Assembly (NCBI RefSeq): GCF_000725805.1
Contig: NZ_KL647135.1
Span: 1 to 64,000, forward strand
Direction of reading: 5' to 3'
Length of the DNA stretch: 64,000 nucleotides
DNA from: Streptomyces xanthophaeus
GTDB taxonomy: Bacteria > Actinomycetota > Actinomycetes > Streptomycetales > Streptomycetaceae
Shown: one piece after another, positions 1 to 8,315 of the stretch
Layout: every line of letters begins with the position of its first letter
Numbering within the stretch: position 1 is the first letter of the stretch
The notes under the pieces: model-generated
Database searches by the model: none
Told to the model about the DNA's origin: nothing
The model's input: the letters and a program-made list of their open reading frames with translations, nothing else
Made by a program: the position numbers and the translations under genes

Positions 1-920
1 GTCGTGCAGGACGTCCTCGGCCCCCATCGTCCCGGCCCGGATCCGGTCCCGGGCCATCGCCGCATCCCCCGGCAGGTCCGGCTTCAGGTCATGGACCGAG
101 ACGATCATGCCGTAGTGCTCGGCCACCGCGTCCCGCCCGAACGGCAGCGTCGGATTGGTGGAGGAACCGATCACATTCGGCACGCCCGCCATCTTCAGCA
201 CGTTCGGCACGTGACCGCCGCCGCAGCCCTCGATGTGGAAGGCATGGATGGTCCGCCCGTCCAGCACCCGCAGGGTGTCCTCCACCGACAGGCACTCGTT
301 CAGACCGTCGCTGTGCAGGGCCACCTGCACGTCGTACTCCTCCGCCACCCGCAGCGCCGTGTCCAGCGCCCGCGTGTGCGCACCCATGTCCTCGTGCACC
401 TTGAAACCGCAGGCATCGAAGGCGTTGAAGGCGTGCTTCAGCGCCCACGGCGAGTTGACGCCGACGCCCCAGACCGGGCCGAATTCCTGGCCGATGATCG
501 TGGTCACGCCCGCGGCGAGCGAGGCCTCCATGATCCGCGGGGAAAGCAGGTGCACGTGGGTGTCCACGGCGCCCGCGGTGGCGATGAGGCCCTCGCCGGA
601 GACGATCGAGGTGCCGGTGCCCACGACCACGTCGACCCCGTCGAGGGTGTCGGGGTTCCCGGCCCGCCCGATCGCGTGGATCCGGCCCTCACGGATACCG
701 ATCGACACCTTCCGGATGCCCAGGACCGCATCGATCACCAGCACATTGCTGATCACGACGTCACAGTCTGCGCGTCGGACTCCACCCGCACGGTGAGCCC
801 GGAGTCGCCGAGCCGGACCCGGTCCCCGGCGCGGGGCCCGAAGACGGAGGCGTACTCGTGCGGGTCGATGTGCCGACTGCCGGGGGCACAGTGGTCGCTG
901 TGCGGGGTCTTCTTGCTCAC
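1..920 (-). pseudogene. ureC: Urease subunit alpha, disrupted, 3' part beyond window
   Basis: UreC carries the nickel active site for hydrolysing urea to ammonia and carbamate. The frame opens at a GTG at 920 that overlaps the ureAB stop as GTGA. It gives a normal UreC N-terminus (GDRVRLGDSG) and then stops at TGA 753-755. From about 768 downward a different frame resumes clear UreC sequence (CDVVISNVLVIDA) and stays open to the window edge. About 28 residues expected between the two parts are missing and the frame shifts. A second gap, in frame, lies near 403-408, where FDA-C-GFKVHED lacks about 28 residues present in the Klebsiella family. Metal ligands that can be seen remain: HVH, the carbamylated Lys in GFKVHED, LHSD and GGGH. 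The flap reads IVSVHDL instead of MVCHHL, so the usual flap Cys-His is absent. Either a decaying gene or an assembly error; it is broken as written. Confidence 0.85.
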
Positions 921-1654
921 GACTGGTCTCCGTCCGCGTGCTCGGTGGCGCCTTGGCCGGGGCCCGGGCCCGGCGCCGCGCCCAGGTAGCCGCAGGCCGC
1001 CGCCCGCTCCAGGGCGAGCTCCTTGGCTCCGGGGGCGTCCAGGGGGCCGTCGACCAGCCCGGCGAAGCCGATCGCGATGCGGTCGCCGCCGATCGGGACC
1101 AGCCCGACCTCGCCCTCCCCGTGGGGGTCGAACCGTACGGACGAACCGGCCGGTACGCACAGCCGCATCCCGTAGGCCGCGGCCCGGTCGAAGTCGAGGC
1201 GCGGGTTGGCCTCGAAGAAGTGGAAGTGGGAGGTGACGCTGACCGGCACGGCGGCGGTGTTGCGCACGTGCAGGTGCACGGCCGGCTCCGGCTGGGGGGC
1301 GCCGGGACCGGGAACGACCGCGCCCGGGGCGTCCTCGCCGAGCGATGCGGCGCCCTGGATGGGGGACGAGACCACCGCGAGGCGGGACCCGTCGTCGAAG
1401 ACGGCCTCCACGTGCACCTCGGTGACCACGTCCGCCACGCCGGGCAGGACGTCACCGGGGCCCAGCACGCTGCGGGCCTCCTCGATGGCCTCCGCCAGCC
1501 GCTTGCCGTCGCGCGCGGCCTCGCAGACCGTGTCCGCGATCAGCGCGGTGGCCTCGGGGACGTTGAGCTTCAGGCCCCGGGCCCGCCGGGCCCTCGCCAG
1601 TTCCGCCGCGCTGCGCAGCAGCAGCCGGTCGCGCTCCGTAGGGGTCAGCCGCAC
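917..1654 (-). CDS. ureAB: Urease gamma-beta fusion subunit
   Basis: A 245-residue structural urease subunit. Residues 1-100 match UreA (start MRLTPTERDRLLL, then EATALIADTVCEAARDG). Residues about 105-220 match UreB (HFHFFEANPRLDFDR, GMRLCVPAGSSVRFDPHGE). The gamma-beta fusion is known in several bacteria including actinomycetes. The subunit packs around UreC to form the cytoplasmic enzyme. The 3' end overlaps the ureC start by 4 bp, so the two are translationally coupled. The gene itself looks intact, which contrasts with the damaged ureC downstream. No accessory gene (ureE, F, G, D) is visible; those would lie beyond the window edge after ureC. Confidence 0.93.
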   Translation of the reverse strand: MRLTPTERDRLLLRSAAELARARRARGLKLNVPEATALIADTVCEAARDGKRLAEAIEEARSVLGPGDVLPGVADVVTEVHVEAVFDDGSRLAVVSSPIQGAASLGEDAPGAVVPGPGAPQPEPAVHLHVRNTAAVPVSVTSHFHFFEANPRLDFDRAAAYGMRLCVPAGSSVRFDPHGEGEVGLVPIGGDRIAIGFAGLVDGPLDAPGAKELALERAAACGYLGAAPGPGPGQGATEHADGDQS

Positions 1655-1682
1655 GCCGATCCACCACCTCTTGAGTCGATGG

Positions 1683-1768
1683 GTTAGAGCATCACTCTAA
1701 CTCTTCATTTCCTGGGTGGGAATCATTGACCTGGGAGCAGGCCTTGAGTCACATTGAGTGTCGCTCAA
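1683..1768. promoter_or_regulatory. Divergent promoter region with paired inverted repeats
   Basis: Two dyads lie between the divergent ureAB and permease genes. The first is GTTAGAG-N5-CTCTAAC at 1683-1701, a perfect 7-bp arm repeat. The second is TTGAG-N5-CTCAA at 1754-1768. CATTGAG also recurs at 1752-1758 and 1770-1776, and CTTGAG occurs at 1743-1748. Both dyads fit TT(R)GAG-N5-CTC(Y)AA, so one regulator could bind both and control both genes. The regulator is not identified. Confidence 0.5.
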
Positions 1769-1819
1769 ACATTGAGCGCCCCTCCGGTTCCCCCGCCGCC
1801 CTGCCAAGGGAGTCTCCCC

Positions 1820-3271
1820 ATGCCCATCGAACAGCGCGGAGTCGACACCATCCCCGAGGAGGAGCGGACGAGCGGTCCCCGCGACCTGGTCTCGATCCTG
1901 CTCGGCTCCAACCTCTGTCTCGGTGTGATCGTCTTCGGCTGGCTGCCCCCGTCCTTCGGGCTGGGCCTGTGGCCCTCGGTCACCGCCATCGTGACCGGCA
2001 CCCTCGTCGGCATCGCCTTCACCGCGCCGCTGGCCCTCGTCTCGCTGCGCACCGCCACCAACCTCTCCACCTCCAGCGGGGCCCAGTTCGGCGTCCGCGG
2101 CCGTCTGGTCGGCTCGGTGGTCGGCCTGCTGCTCTCCCTCGGCTACACGGCGCTGACCCTGTGGATCGGCGGAGACGTGATGGTCGGCGTCCTGTCCCGG
2201 CTCACCGGGCTCCCCGACACCGGGGTCTCGCGGTCCGTGATGTACGGGGCCCTGGCCGCGTTCACGGTCGTCGCTGCCGTCTTCGGCTACCGGCTGCTGC
2301 TGCGCATGAGCAAGATCCTCTCCATCGGGATGCTGGTCCTGCTGGCCGCCGGCGTCTTCGCCTACGCGCCGGACTTCACCACCGCCGCACCGCCGGAGAC
2401 TCCGTACCTGCTCGGCTCGTTCTGGCCGACGTGGCTGCTGGCCGCCGTCGCCGCCGGGCTCAGCGGCCCGGTCGCCTTCATCACCCTGCTCGGCGACTAC
2501 ACCCGCTACATCTCCCCGCGCCGGCACGGCTCCCGCAAGGTGCTGTGGGCCACCGGCCTCGGCCTGCTCGTGGGCCTGCTGGTCCCGCAGCTGTTCGGCA
2601 CCTACACCGCGCTCGCCGCCAAGGCCGGCGCCGACTACGCCGGGCCGCTGGTCGACGCCGCACCGCTGTGGTACCTGGCGCCGCTGCTCGTCGCCGCCGC
2701 GGCAGGATCCGTGGGCAACGCGGGCCTGATGCTGTACTCCATGGGCCTCGACCTCGACGCGATCGTGCCCAGGGCCACCCGGACCACCGCCACGCTGGTC
2801 GCGGCGGGCGTGGCCACCGCCTTCGTGTTCGTCGGCTCCTTCGAGTGGGACGTGCAGTCCGCGATGACCTCGTTCGTCCTGCTGCTGACCGCGCTCGGCA
2901 CACCGTGGGCCGTGATCACCCTCATCGGCTACGTGCGCTGCCGCGGGCAGTACGACGCCGACGCCCTCCAGGTCTTCAACCGCCGCTCCGTGGGCGGGAT
3001 CTACTGGTACCGGCGCGGCTGGAACCTCGCCGCCACCGTCTCCTGGGCGATCGGCGCCGGGGTCGGCCTGCTCGCGGTGACCACCCCCTTCTACCAGGGC
3101 CCGCTGCTCTCCCTCACCGGCGGCGTGGACTGCTCCTTCGTCCTGTCCGGCCTCGTCGGCGCCCTGGTCTACGCGGCGCTGACCACCCGCGGCACGGCGG
3201 CCCCGGCGCCCGGGCCCGCCTCCTCCCCGGGCTCGCCCTCGGCCTCGGCCGAGGAGCCGGCCGCCGTGTAG
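1820..3271 (+). CDS. NCS1 family nucleobase permease (cytosine/purine type)
   Basis: A 483-residue inner-membrane transporter of the nucleobase:cation symporter-1 family. About 12 hydrophobic segments follow the first (GSNLCLGVIVFGWLPPSFG). Conserved family features include LRTATNLSTSSGAQFGVRGR and the helix with WIGGD. The ATG at 1820 was chosen because AAGGGAG sits 8 bases upstream; an earlier TTG at 1754 lies inside the inverted repeats. The gene is divergent from urease, so uptake of a nitrogen-rich base, allantoin or hydantoin whose breakdown yields urea is plausible. The exact substrate cannot be read from sequence. Confidence 0.85.
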   Translation: MPIEQRGVDTIPEEERTSGPRDLVSILLGSNLCLGVIVFGWLPPSFGLGLWPSVTAIVTGTLVGIAFTAPLALVSLRTATNLSTSSGAQFGVRGRLVGSVVGLLLSLGYTALTLWIGGDVMVGVLSRLTGLPDTGVSRSVMYGALAAFTVVAAVFGYRLLLRMSKILSIGMLVLLAAGVFAYAPDFTTAAPPETPYLLGSFWPTWLLAAVAAGLSGPVAFITLLGDYTRYISPRRHGSRKVLWATGLGLLVGLLVPQLFGTYTALAAKAGADYAGPLVDAAPLWYLAPLLVAAAAGSVGNAGLMLYSMGLDLDAIVPRATRTTATLVAAGVATAFVFVGSFEWDVQSAMTSFVLLLTALGTPWAVITLIGYVRCRGQYDADALQVFNRRSVGGIYWYRRGWNLAATVSWAIGAGVGLLAVTTPFYQGPLLSLTGGVDCSFVLSGLVGALVYAALTTRGTAAPAPGPASSPGSPSASAEEPAAV

Positions 3272-3286
3272 GCCCTCCCCGCACGG

Positions 3287-3345
3287 CCCGTACGTACGAA
3301 GGCCCGCGCCCCTGGATCGGGGGCGCGGGCCTTCGTACGTACGGG
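3287..3345. terminator. Bidirectional terminator
   Basis: Perfect 26-bp arms (3287-3312 and 3320-3345) around a 7-base loop lie between the convergent permease and ilvE genes. The stem would serve transcripts from either side. Confidence 0.88.
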
Positions 3346-3356
3346 AGGGGAACCGC

Positions 3357-4442
3357 CTAGCCGAGCGGGTGCATCCAGCCGTGGCTGTCGGCGGCGTGGC
3401 CGGTCTGGAGTTCCAGCAGGGCCTTGCGCAGGCGCATGGTGACCGGGCCGGGCTCGCCGTCGCCCTGGGTCCAGTCGGCGCGCTCGGACTTCACCGAGCC
3501 GACCGGGGTGATGACGGCGGCGGTGCCGCAGGCGAAGACCTCGGTCAGGGTGCCGTTCTCGTTGTCGCGCTTCCAGTCCTCGGTGGTGATGCGGCCCTCT
3601 TCGGCGGTGTAGCCGAGGTCGCGGGCGATGGTGAGGAGGGAGTCGCGGGTGATGCCGGGAAGGAGCGAGCCGGTCAGCTCCGGGGTGACGATCCGGTCCC
3701 CGTACACGAAGTACAGGTTCATGCCGCCCATTTCCTCGATCCAGCGGTGCTCGACGGCGTCGAGCCAGACCACCTGGTCGCAGCCGTGCGAGGCGGCCTG
3801 GGCCTGCGCGACGAGCGAAGCCGCGTAGTTGCCGCCGGTCTTGGCCGCGCCCGTGCCGCCCTTGACGGCGCGGACGTACTCCTCGGAGAGCCAGACCGAG
3901 ACGGGCTTGACGCCGCCGGGGAAGTACGCGCCGGCGGGCGAGGCGATGACGATGAAGAGGAACTCGTTGGCCGGGCGGACACCGAGGCCGACCTCACTGG
4001 CGAACATGAACGGCCGCAGGTACAGGGAGGCTTCGCCGGAGTCCGGGACCCACGCGCGGTCCTGCTTGATGAGTGCGTCGCAGGCCTCGATGAACAGCTC
4101 GACGGGCAGTTCCGGCATCGCCATGCGGCGCGCGGAGGCCTGGAACCGCTCGGCGTTGGCCTGCGGGCGGAAGGTGGCGACGGTGCCGTCGGGCTGGCGG
4201 TAGGCCTTCAGGCCCTCGAAGATCGTCTGCGCGTAGTGCAGGGTCATGTTCGCCGGGTCGATCGACAGCGGCGCGTACGGGACCAGCTCGGCGTCGTGCC
4301 AGCCACGGCCCTCGGTCCACTTGATCGTCACCATGTGGTCGGTGAAGTGGCGGCCGAAGCCGGGGGAGGCCAGGATCGCCTCGCGCTCCGCGTCGGACAG
4401 CGGGTTCGAGGAGGGCTTGAGCTCGATCGTGGGCGTCGTCAT
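3357..4442 (-). CDS. ilvE: Branched-chain amino acid aminotransferase
   Basis: A 361-residue fold-type IV PLP aminotransferase. It catalyses the last step of valine, leucine and isoleucine synthesis, and the first of their breakdown, with 2-oxoglutarate/glutamate as partner. The Schiff-base lysine is K201 in [29 protein letters not shown] and [12 protein letters not shown] are family signatures. The ATG at 4442 was chosen: GAAGGA precedes it and the N-terminus [11 protein letters not shown] is typical. A longer upstream frame has no separate support. leuB lies upstream on the same strand but behind its own terminator, so the two look like separate units. Confidence 0.96.
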   Translation of the reverse strand: MTTPTIELKPSSNPLSDAEREAILASPGFGRHFTDHMVTIKWTEGRGWHDAELVPYAPLSIDPANMTLHYAQTIFEGLKAYRQPDGTVATFRPQANAERFQASARRMAMPELPVELFIEACDALIKQDRAWVPDSGEASLYLRPFMFASEVGLGVRPANEFLFIVIASPAGAYFPGGVKPVSVWLSEEYVRAVKGGTGAAKTGGNYAASLVAQAQAASHGCDQVVWLDAVEHRWIEEMGGMNLYFVYGDRIVTPELTGSLLPGITRDSLLTIARDLGYTAEEGRITTEDWKRDNENGTLTEVFACGTAAVITPVGSVKSERADWTQGDGEPGPVTMRLRKALLELQTGHAADSHGWMHPLG

Positions 4443-4614
4443 GAGTGCTTGTCCTTCACCGGTTGTGTATGGCGGACCGCGCTCACGGCGTACTAGGACG
4501 TCCGAGCTTCCCCGCATTCCGCGGCCTCGCGTTCGATTATCGCGCGCAAGCAGGCTTCGGTGAAATGGGGGATGCGGCCCAGGGGAGATGGTGACACCCG
4601 GGGCCGCACAGGAA

Positions 4615-4646
4615 AAGCCGCCGGGCATCTTGTTGCCTGGCGGCTT
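4615..4646 (-). terminator. Terminator after leuB
   Basis: Hairpin with 8-bp outer arms AAGCCGCC (4615-4622) and GGCGGCTT (4639-4646), extended by an inner GGCA/TGCC pair. It lies just downstream of leuB, read on the minus strand. Confidence 0.75.
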
Positions 4647-4667
4647 CCCTAGGTGGAGCGGCCAGGA

Positions 4668-5708
4668 TCAGCCGGCTACTCGCGCGGCGAGGGCGTCGCC
4701 GATCTCGTCGGTGGAACGGAAGGTGCCGTCGCGCTCCGCCAGGTCGGCGGAGACCGCGTCCTCGATGCGGGCGGCCTGGGTCTCGTAACCGAGGTGGCGC
4801 AGCAGGAGGGCGACCGAGAGGATCGTCGCGGTCGGGTCGGCCTTGCCGGTGCCGGCGATGTCCGGGGCCGAGCCGTGGACGGGCTCGAACATGGACGGGA
4901 AGGCGCCGGTCGGGTTGACGTTCCCGGAGGCGGCGAGGCCGATGCCGCCGGTCACGGCGGCGGCCAGGTCGGTGAGGATGTCACCGAAGAGGTTGTCCGT
5001 GACGATGACGTCGAAGCGCTCGGGCTGGGTGACGAAGAAGATCGTCGCGGCGTCGACGTGCAGGTAGTCCGTGGTGACCTCGGGGTACTCCTGGCCGACC
5101 TTGTCGAAGATGTTCTTCCACAGGTGGCCCGCGTACACGAGGACGTTGTTCTTGTGGACCAGCGTCAGCTTCTTGCGGGGGCGGCCGTTGGCGCGCTCGT
5201 ACGCGTCGCGGACGACGCGCTCCACGCCGTAGGCGGTGTTGATGCTGACCTCGGTGGCGACCTCGGCGGGGGTGCCGGTGCGCAGGCTGCCGCCGTTGCC
5301 GGTGTACGGGCCTTCGGTGCCCTCGCGGACCACGACGAAGTCGATCTCCGGGCGGCCGGCGAGCGGGGTGGCCGTGTTGGGGAAGAGCTTCGAGGGGCGC
5401 AGGTTGATGAAGTGGTCGAAGGCGAAGCGAAGCTTCAGCAGCAGGCCGCGTTCCAGTACGCCGGACGGGACCGAGGGGTCGCCGATGGCGCCCAGCAGGA
5501 TCGCGTCGTGGTGGCGCAGGGCTTCGAGCTCCGCGTCCGGGAGGGTCTCACCGGTGCGGTGCCAGCGCTGGGCGCCGAGGTCGTATTCCTTGGTCTCCAG
5601 CTTCACATCCTGGGGCAGGACCGCGGTAAGGACCTTGAGGCCCTGAGCCACGACTTCCTGGCCGATGCCATCACCGGGGATCACTGCGAGATTGATGCTG
5701 GTCGACAT
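4668..5708 (-). CDS. leuB: 3-isopropylmalate dehydrogenase
   Basis: A 346-residue NAD-dependent oxidative decarboxylase that converts 3-isopropylmalate to 2-oxoisocaproate in leucine synthesis. The N-terminus [15 protein letters not shown] is the family start, and [13 protein letters not shown] with [12 protein letters not shown] are the metal- and substrate-binding signatures. The ATG at 5708 was chosen because it puts the Rossmann-like first strand at residue 6. It belongs to the shorter, actinobacterial form of about 346 residues. Its product is transaminated by the neighbouring IlvE. Confidence 0.96.
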   Translation of the reverse strand: MSTSINLAVIPGDGIGQEVVAQGLKVLTAVLPQDVKLETKEYDLGAQRWHRTGETLPDAELEALRHHDAILLGAIGDPSVPSGVLERGLLLKLRFAFDHFINLRPSKLFPNTATPLAGRPEIDFVVVREGTEGPYTGNGGSLRTGTPAEVATEVSINTAYGVERVVRDAYERANGRPRKKLTLVHKNNVLVYAGHLWKNIFDKVGQEYPEVTTDYLHVDAATIFFVTQPERFDVIVTDNLFGDILTDLAAAVTGGIGLAASGNVNPTGAFPSMFEPVHGSAPDIAGTGKADPTATILSVALLLRHLGYETQAARIEDAVSADLAERDGTFRSTDEIGDALAARVAG

Positions 5709-5800
5709 GACGGAACCGTACTCCGTGTCCCAGCCCTCAGACATATTGCGTCCAGCATTTGGACCAATGGGGACGCAACATGTCCGGGCCGGATTGCTGG

Positions 5801-5932
5801 TCAGTGGCCGGTGGAGCCGCCGTTGTCACGGCGGTCGAGCGCCCGCTGGAGGGCAGCGGCGGCGTTCTTGCGGTCGGCATCGGCGGTGGAGGAGTGGCGG
5901 ATGCGGCGGACGGCAGCGGTGGTGGGGGTCAT
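5801..5932 (-). CDS. Small 43-residue protein upstream of leuB
   Basis: A short gene of 44 codons. The ATG at 5932-5930 is preceded by AAGGAG with good spacing, and the stop is TGA at 5803-5801. The product starts [20 protein letters not shown] and continues with an Ala-rich helical stretch ([14 protein letters not shown]) to NGGSTGH. It is hydrophilic with no signal or membrane segment. It lies 92 bp before leuB on the same strand, so it could share the transcript. It has no run of Leu, Val or Ile codons, so it does not look like an attenuation leader. I do not recognise a function. Confidence rests on the ribosome site and the clean frame. Confidence 0.6.
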   Translation of the reverse strand: MTPTTAAVRRIRHSSTADADRKNAAAALQRALDRRDNGGSTGH

Positions 5933-6193
5933 GTGGATCGACTCCTTGAGATCACGGCGTGGCTGAGCCACGGATGAGGGGTTCCTTCAAGGCGCCGGAA
6001 GAGGCGGGGAGCGGGACGCCGCAGGGGTTGCCTGCCAGGGGCGCGCGCTCTCGACCGCCATTCGCCTGATCGGCGAGACGTTCGGCTCCTACAAAGCTAG
6101 GGCAGGTCCCGCTGTATGTCTCCGCAATTACTCGGACTTCCTACTATCTGAGACGCCGAACCCCCTGGAAGAACCCCCGCCGGGGATCCGTTT

Positions 6194-7093
6194 TCAGGCC
6201 TTCTCGGAGCGAAGTTCCCTGATCAGAGCCCTTACGGCCACGGTCGCAGCCGATTCCGGTGTGGTGACGTATCCCACCTGTCTCACCGGCCCCCGGGGGC
6301 CCAGACCGGTGATCTCCACCGCGTCCCCGGCCTCGCGCAGCGACAGCTCGGGCATGATCGCCATGCCGAGCCCCCGGCCGACCATCGTCAGCACCATCGC
6401 ATCGTCCTCCGCCTTGACCGTGGCCCGCGGGATCCAGTCCTGGGACCGCCACCAGTCGCGGGTGTACGAGCCGCAGTTCTCGTCCCAGTCCAGCAGGGGC
6501 AGCGCCTTCGGGTCGGGGTGCCCTGCCGGGTGGACCAGTGCGTACGCCTCCTGCCTGAGCACCCCCGTCAGCAGGCCCGGCGCAGTTTCGTCCGGGCCGC
6601 CGCCCAGGGTGGCCAGGGCGAGGTCGGCCCGGCCCGCCAGGACCTCCCCGGCCGTGCCCGCGCCGAGCTCGCGGACCACCCGGACCTCGGGGCGGATGCC
6701 GGGGTGCCGGGCCGTGAGCCGCTCCAGGGCGGGCGGCAGCAGGTGCAGGGCCGCGCTGCGGAAGGCTGCGATCCGGAGCACCCCCTCGGCCGCGCCGCCC
6801 TGCGGCCCGGCCCGGCCGGCGGCGCGCGCCTCCTGCGCGAGGACCTCGTACATCCGAAGGATCCGGCGGGCGTGCCCGACGGCCCGCTCCCCCGCCGCGG
6901 TGGGCGAGGCCCCGGACCGCCCACGCTCGAAGAGCACCGCGCCGACCTTGGTCTCGATGCCGCGCACGGCGTGCGAGACGGCGGACTGGGTGAGGCCGAG
7001 GCGGCCGGCCGCGGCGGTGAAGCCGCCGGTCTCGGCGACGGCGACCAGGATGCGCAGTTCCTGCGGGAGGAGCTCGGCCACGGGGGCTCTCAC
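6194..7093 (-). CDS. LysR family transcriptional regulator
   Basis: A 299-residue LysR-type regulator. The winged HTH spans residues 10-68 (LPQELRILVAVAETGGFTAA, LTQSAVSHAVRGIE, LFERG). The co-inducer domain follows from about residue 105 (GVLRIAAFRSAALHLLP). The start is GTG 7093; another GTG four codons later (VAELLPQ) is possible. It is divergent from the oxidoreductase at 7183 with only 89 bp between, the classic arrangement for control of that gene. The inducer is unknown. Confidence 0.92.
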   Translation of the reverse strand: MRAPVAELLPQELRILVAVAETGGFTAAAGRLGLTQSAVSHAVRGIETKVGAVLFERGRSGASPTAAGERAVGHARRILRMYEVLAQEARAAGRAGPQGGAAEGVLRIAAFRSAALHLLPPALERLTARHPGIRPEVRVVRELGAGTAGEVLAGRADLALATLGGGPDETAPGLLTGVLRQEAYALVHPAGHPDPKALPLLDWDENCGSYTRDWWRSQDWIPRATVKAEDDAMVLTMVGRGLGMAIMPELSLREAGDAVEITGLGPRGPVRQVGYVTTPESAATVAVRALIRELRSEKA

Positions 7094-7182
7094 CTCGTTC
7101 TATGAGCGGGATTCATGGGTGCGGGGCTTCCATGAACCCAACCCCCTGCCCGGCCGCGGGATTCCTTCGTAACTTCAGGGAC

Positions 7183-8196
7183 ATGACCAACCGCACCGCT
7201 CGCGCCGTCCACCTGAGCGCCCGCCCCGACGGCTTCCCCACCGCCCGCGACTTCACCTACGTGGAAGGTCCGGTGCCGGAGCCGGCGCCCGGCACCGCCC
7301 TGGTGGAGAACCTGCTGCTCTCCGTGGACCCGTACCACCGGGGCCTGATGGACGGCGGCGAGGGCGGCTTCGACCTGGGCGCCCCGCTGGAGGGCCGTTC
7401 GGTGGGCCGGGTGACCGCCTCCCGGGACCCCGGTCTCGCCGAGGGCGACCTCGTCTTCCACCGCGAGGGCTGGCGCACCCACGCGCTGGTCACCCTCGGC
7501 CGGGACGGCACCCGCAAACTGCCCGGGCACGCCGGGGTCCCGCTGGAGGCGTACCTGTCCGTCCTCGGCGGGACCGGCCTGACCGCGTACGCCGCCCTGA
7601 CCCGGACCGCGGCCCTGCGGGAGGGCGAGGACCTGTACGTCTCCGCCGCCGCGGGCGGCGTCGGCACCGCCACCGGGCACATCGCCCGGCTGCTCGGCGC
7701 CCGCCGCATCATCGGCAGCGCGGGCTCCGCGGCCAAGGTCGCCCACCTCACCGGGGCCCTCGGCTTCGACGCCGCCTTCGACTACCACGACGGGCCGGTC
7801 GGCGAGCAGCTCGCCGCAGCCGCCCCCGACGGCATCGACGTCTACGTGGACAACGTCGGCGGCGACCACCTGGAGGGGGCGATCGACGTCCTGCGCGAGT
7901 ACGGACGGATCGCCTGGGTCGGCGCCGTCTCCCTCTACAACGGCGACCGGGCCCCCGCCGCTCCCCGCAACCTCTTCGAGGTCGTACACAAGTCGCTGCG
8001 TCTGGAAGGGGTATTGGTTCGCAATCACACCAATCTGCAGAAGGAGCTGGAGGACCTTCTGGTGCCTCATCTGCGCAGCGGCCGGATCGGTACGGATACC
8101 ACCGTTGCGCAGGGGTTCGACCACACCGTGGACGCTTTCCTCGGGCTCTTCCGGGGCGAGAACCTGGGCAAGATGCTCGTCCGGATCGACGGCTGA
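7183..8196 (+). CDS. NADP-dependent oxidoreductase, zinc-free MDR family
   Basis: A 337-residue medium-chain reductase of the leukotriene B4 12-hydroxydehydrogenase/CurA type. The N-terminal GroES-like part has LLLSVDPYHRGLM. The cofactor part has the motif AAAGGVGTATGHIARLLGA and then YVDNVGGDHLEGAIDVL. Zinc-binding cysteines are absent, as usual for this group. Such enzymes reduce the C=C bond of enones or quinones with NADPH. It is divergent from a LysR regulator. The substrate is not predictable. Confidence 0.9.
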   Translation: MTNRTARAVHLSARPDGFPTARDFTYVEGPVPEPAPGTALVENLLLSVDPYHRGLMDGGEGGFDLGAPLEGRSVGRVTASRDPGLAEGDLVFHREGWRTHALVTLGRDGTRKLPGHAGVPLEAYLSVLGGTGLTAYAALTRTAALREGEDLYVSAAAGGVGTATGHIARLLGARRIIGSAGSAAKVAHLTGALGFDAAFDYHDGPVGEQLAAAAPDGIDVYVDNVGGDHLEGAIDVLREYGRIAWVGAVSLYNGDRAPAAPRNLFEVVHKSLRLEGVLVRNHTNLQKELEDLLVPHLRSGRIGTDTTVAQGFDHTVDAFLGLFRGENLGKMLVRIDG

Positions 8197-8212
8197 TTCC
8201 AGCCGTCCGGAT

Positions 8213-8234
8213 GTTCACCGAGTTCTTACCGCAC
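8213..8234 (+). promoter_or_regulatory. Possible PHO box before phospholipase C
   Basis: GTTCACC at 8213-8219 is followed 11 bp on by TCTTACC at 8224-8230, with the phase of the 11-bp direct repeats bound by PhoP in Streptomyces. Only the first unit matches the GTTCACC consensus well. It lies about 85 bp before the gene start, a fitting place for phosphate-starvation control. Confidence 0.35.
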
Positions 8235-8315
8235 GGATGTAGACCTTTGGGCCGCACACCGTCACTCTTGCCGTCAATGTGCCGACGGGGCACGTGAGTT
8301 GAAGGCGAGGGGCCA

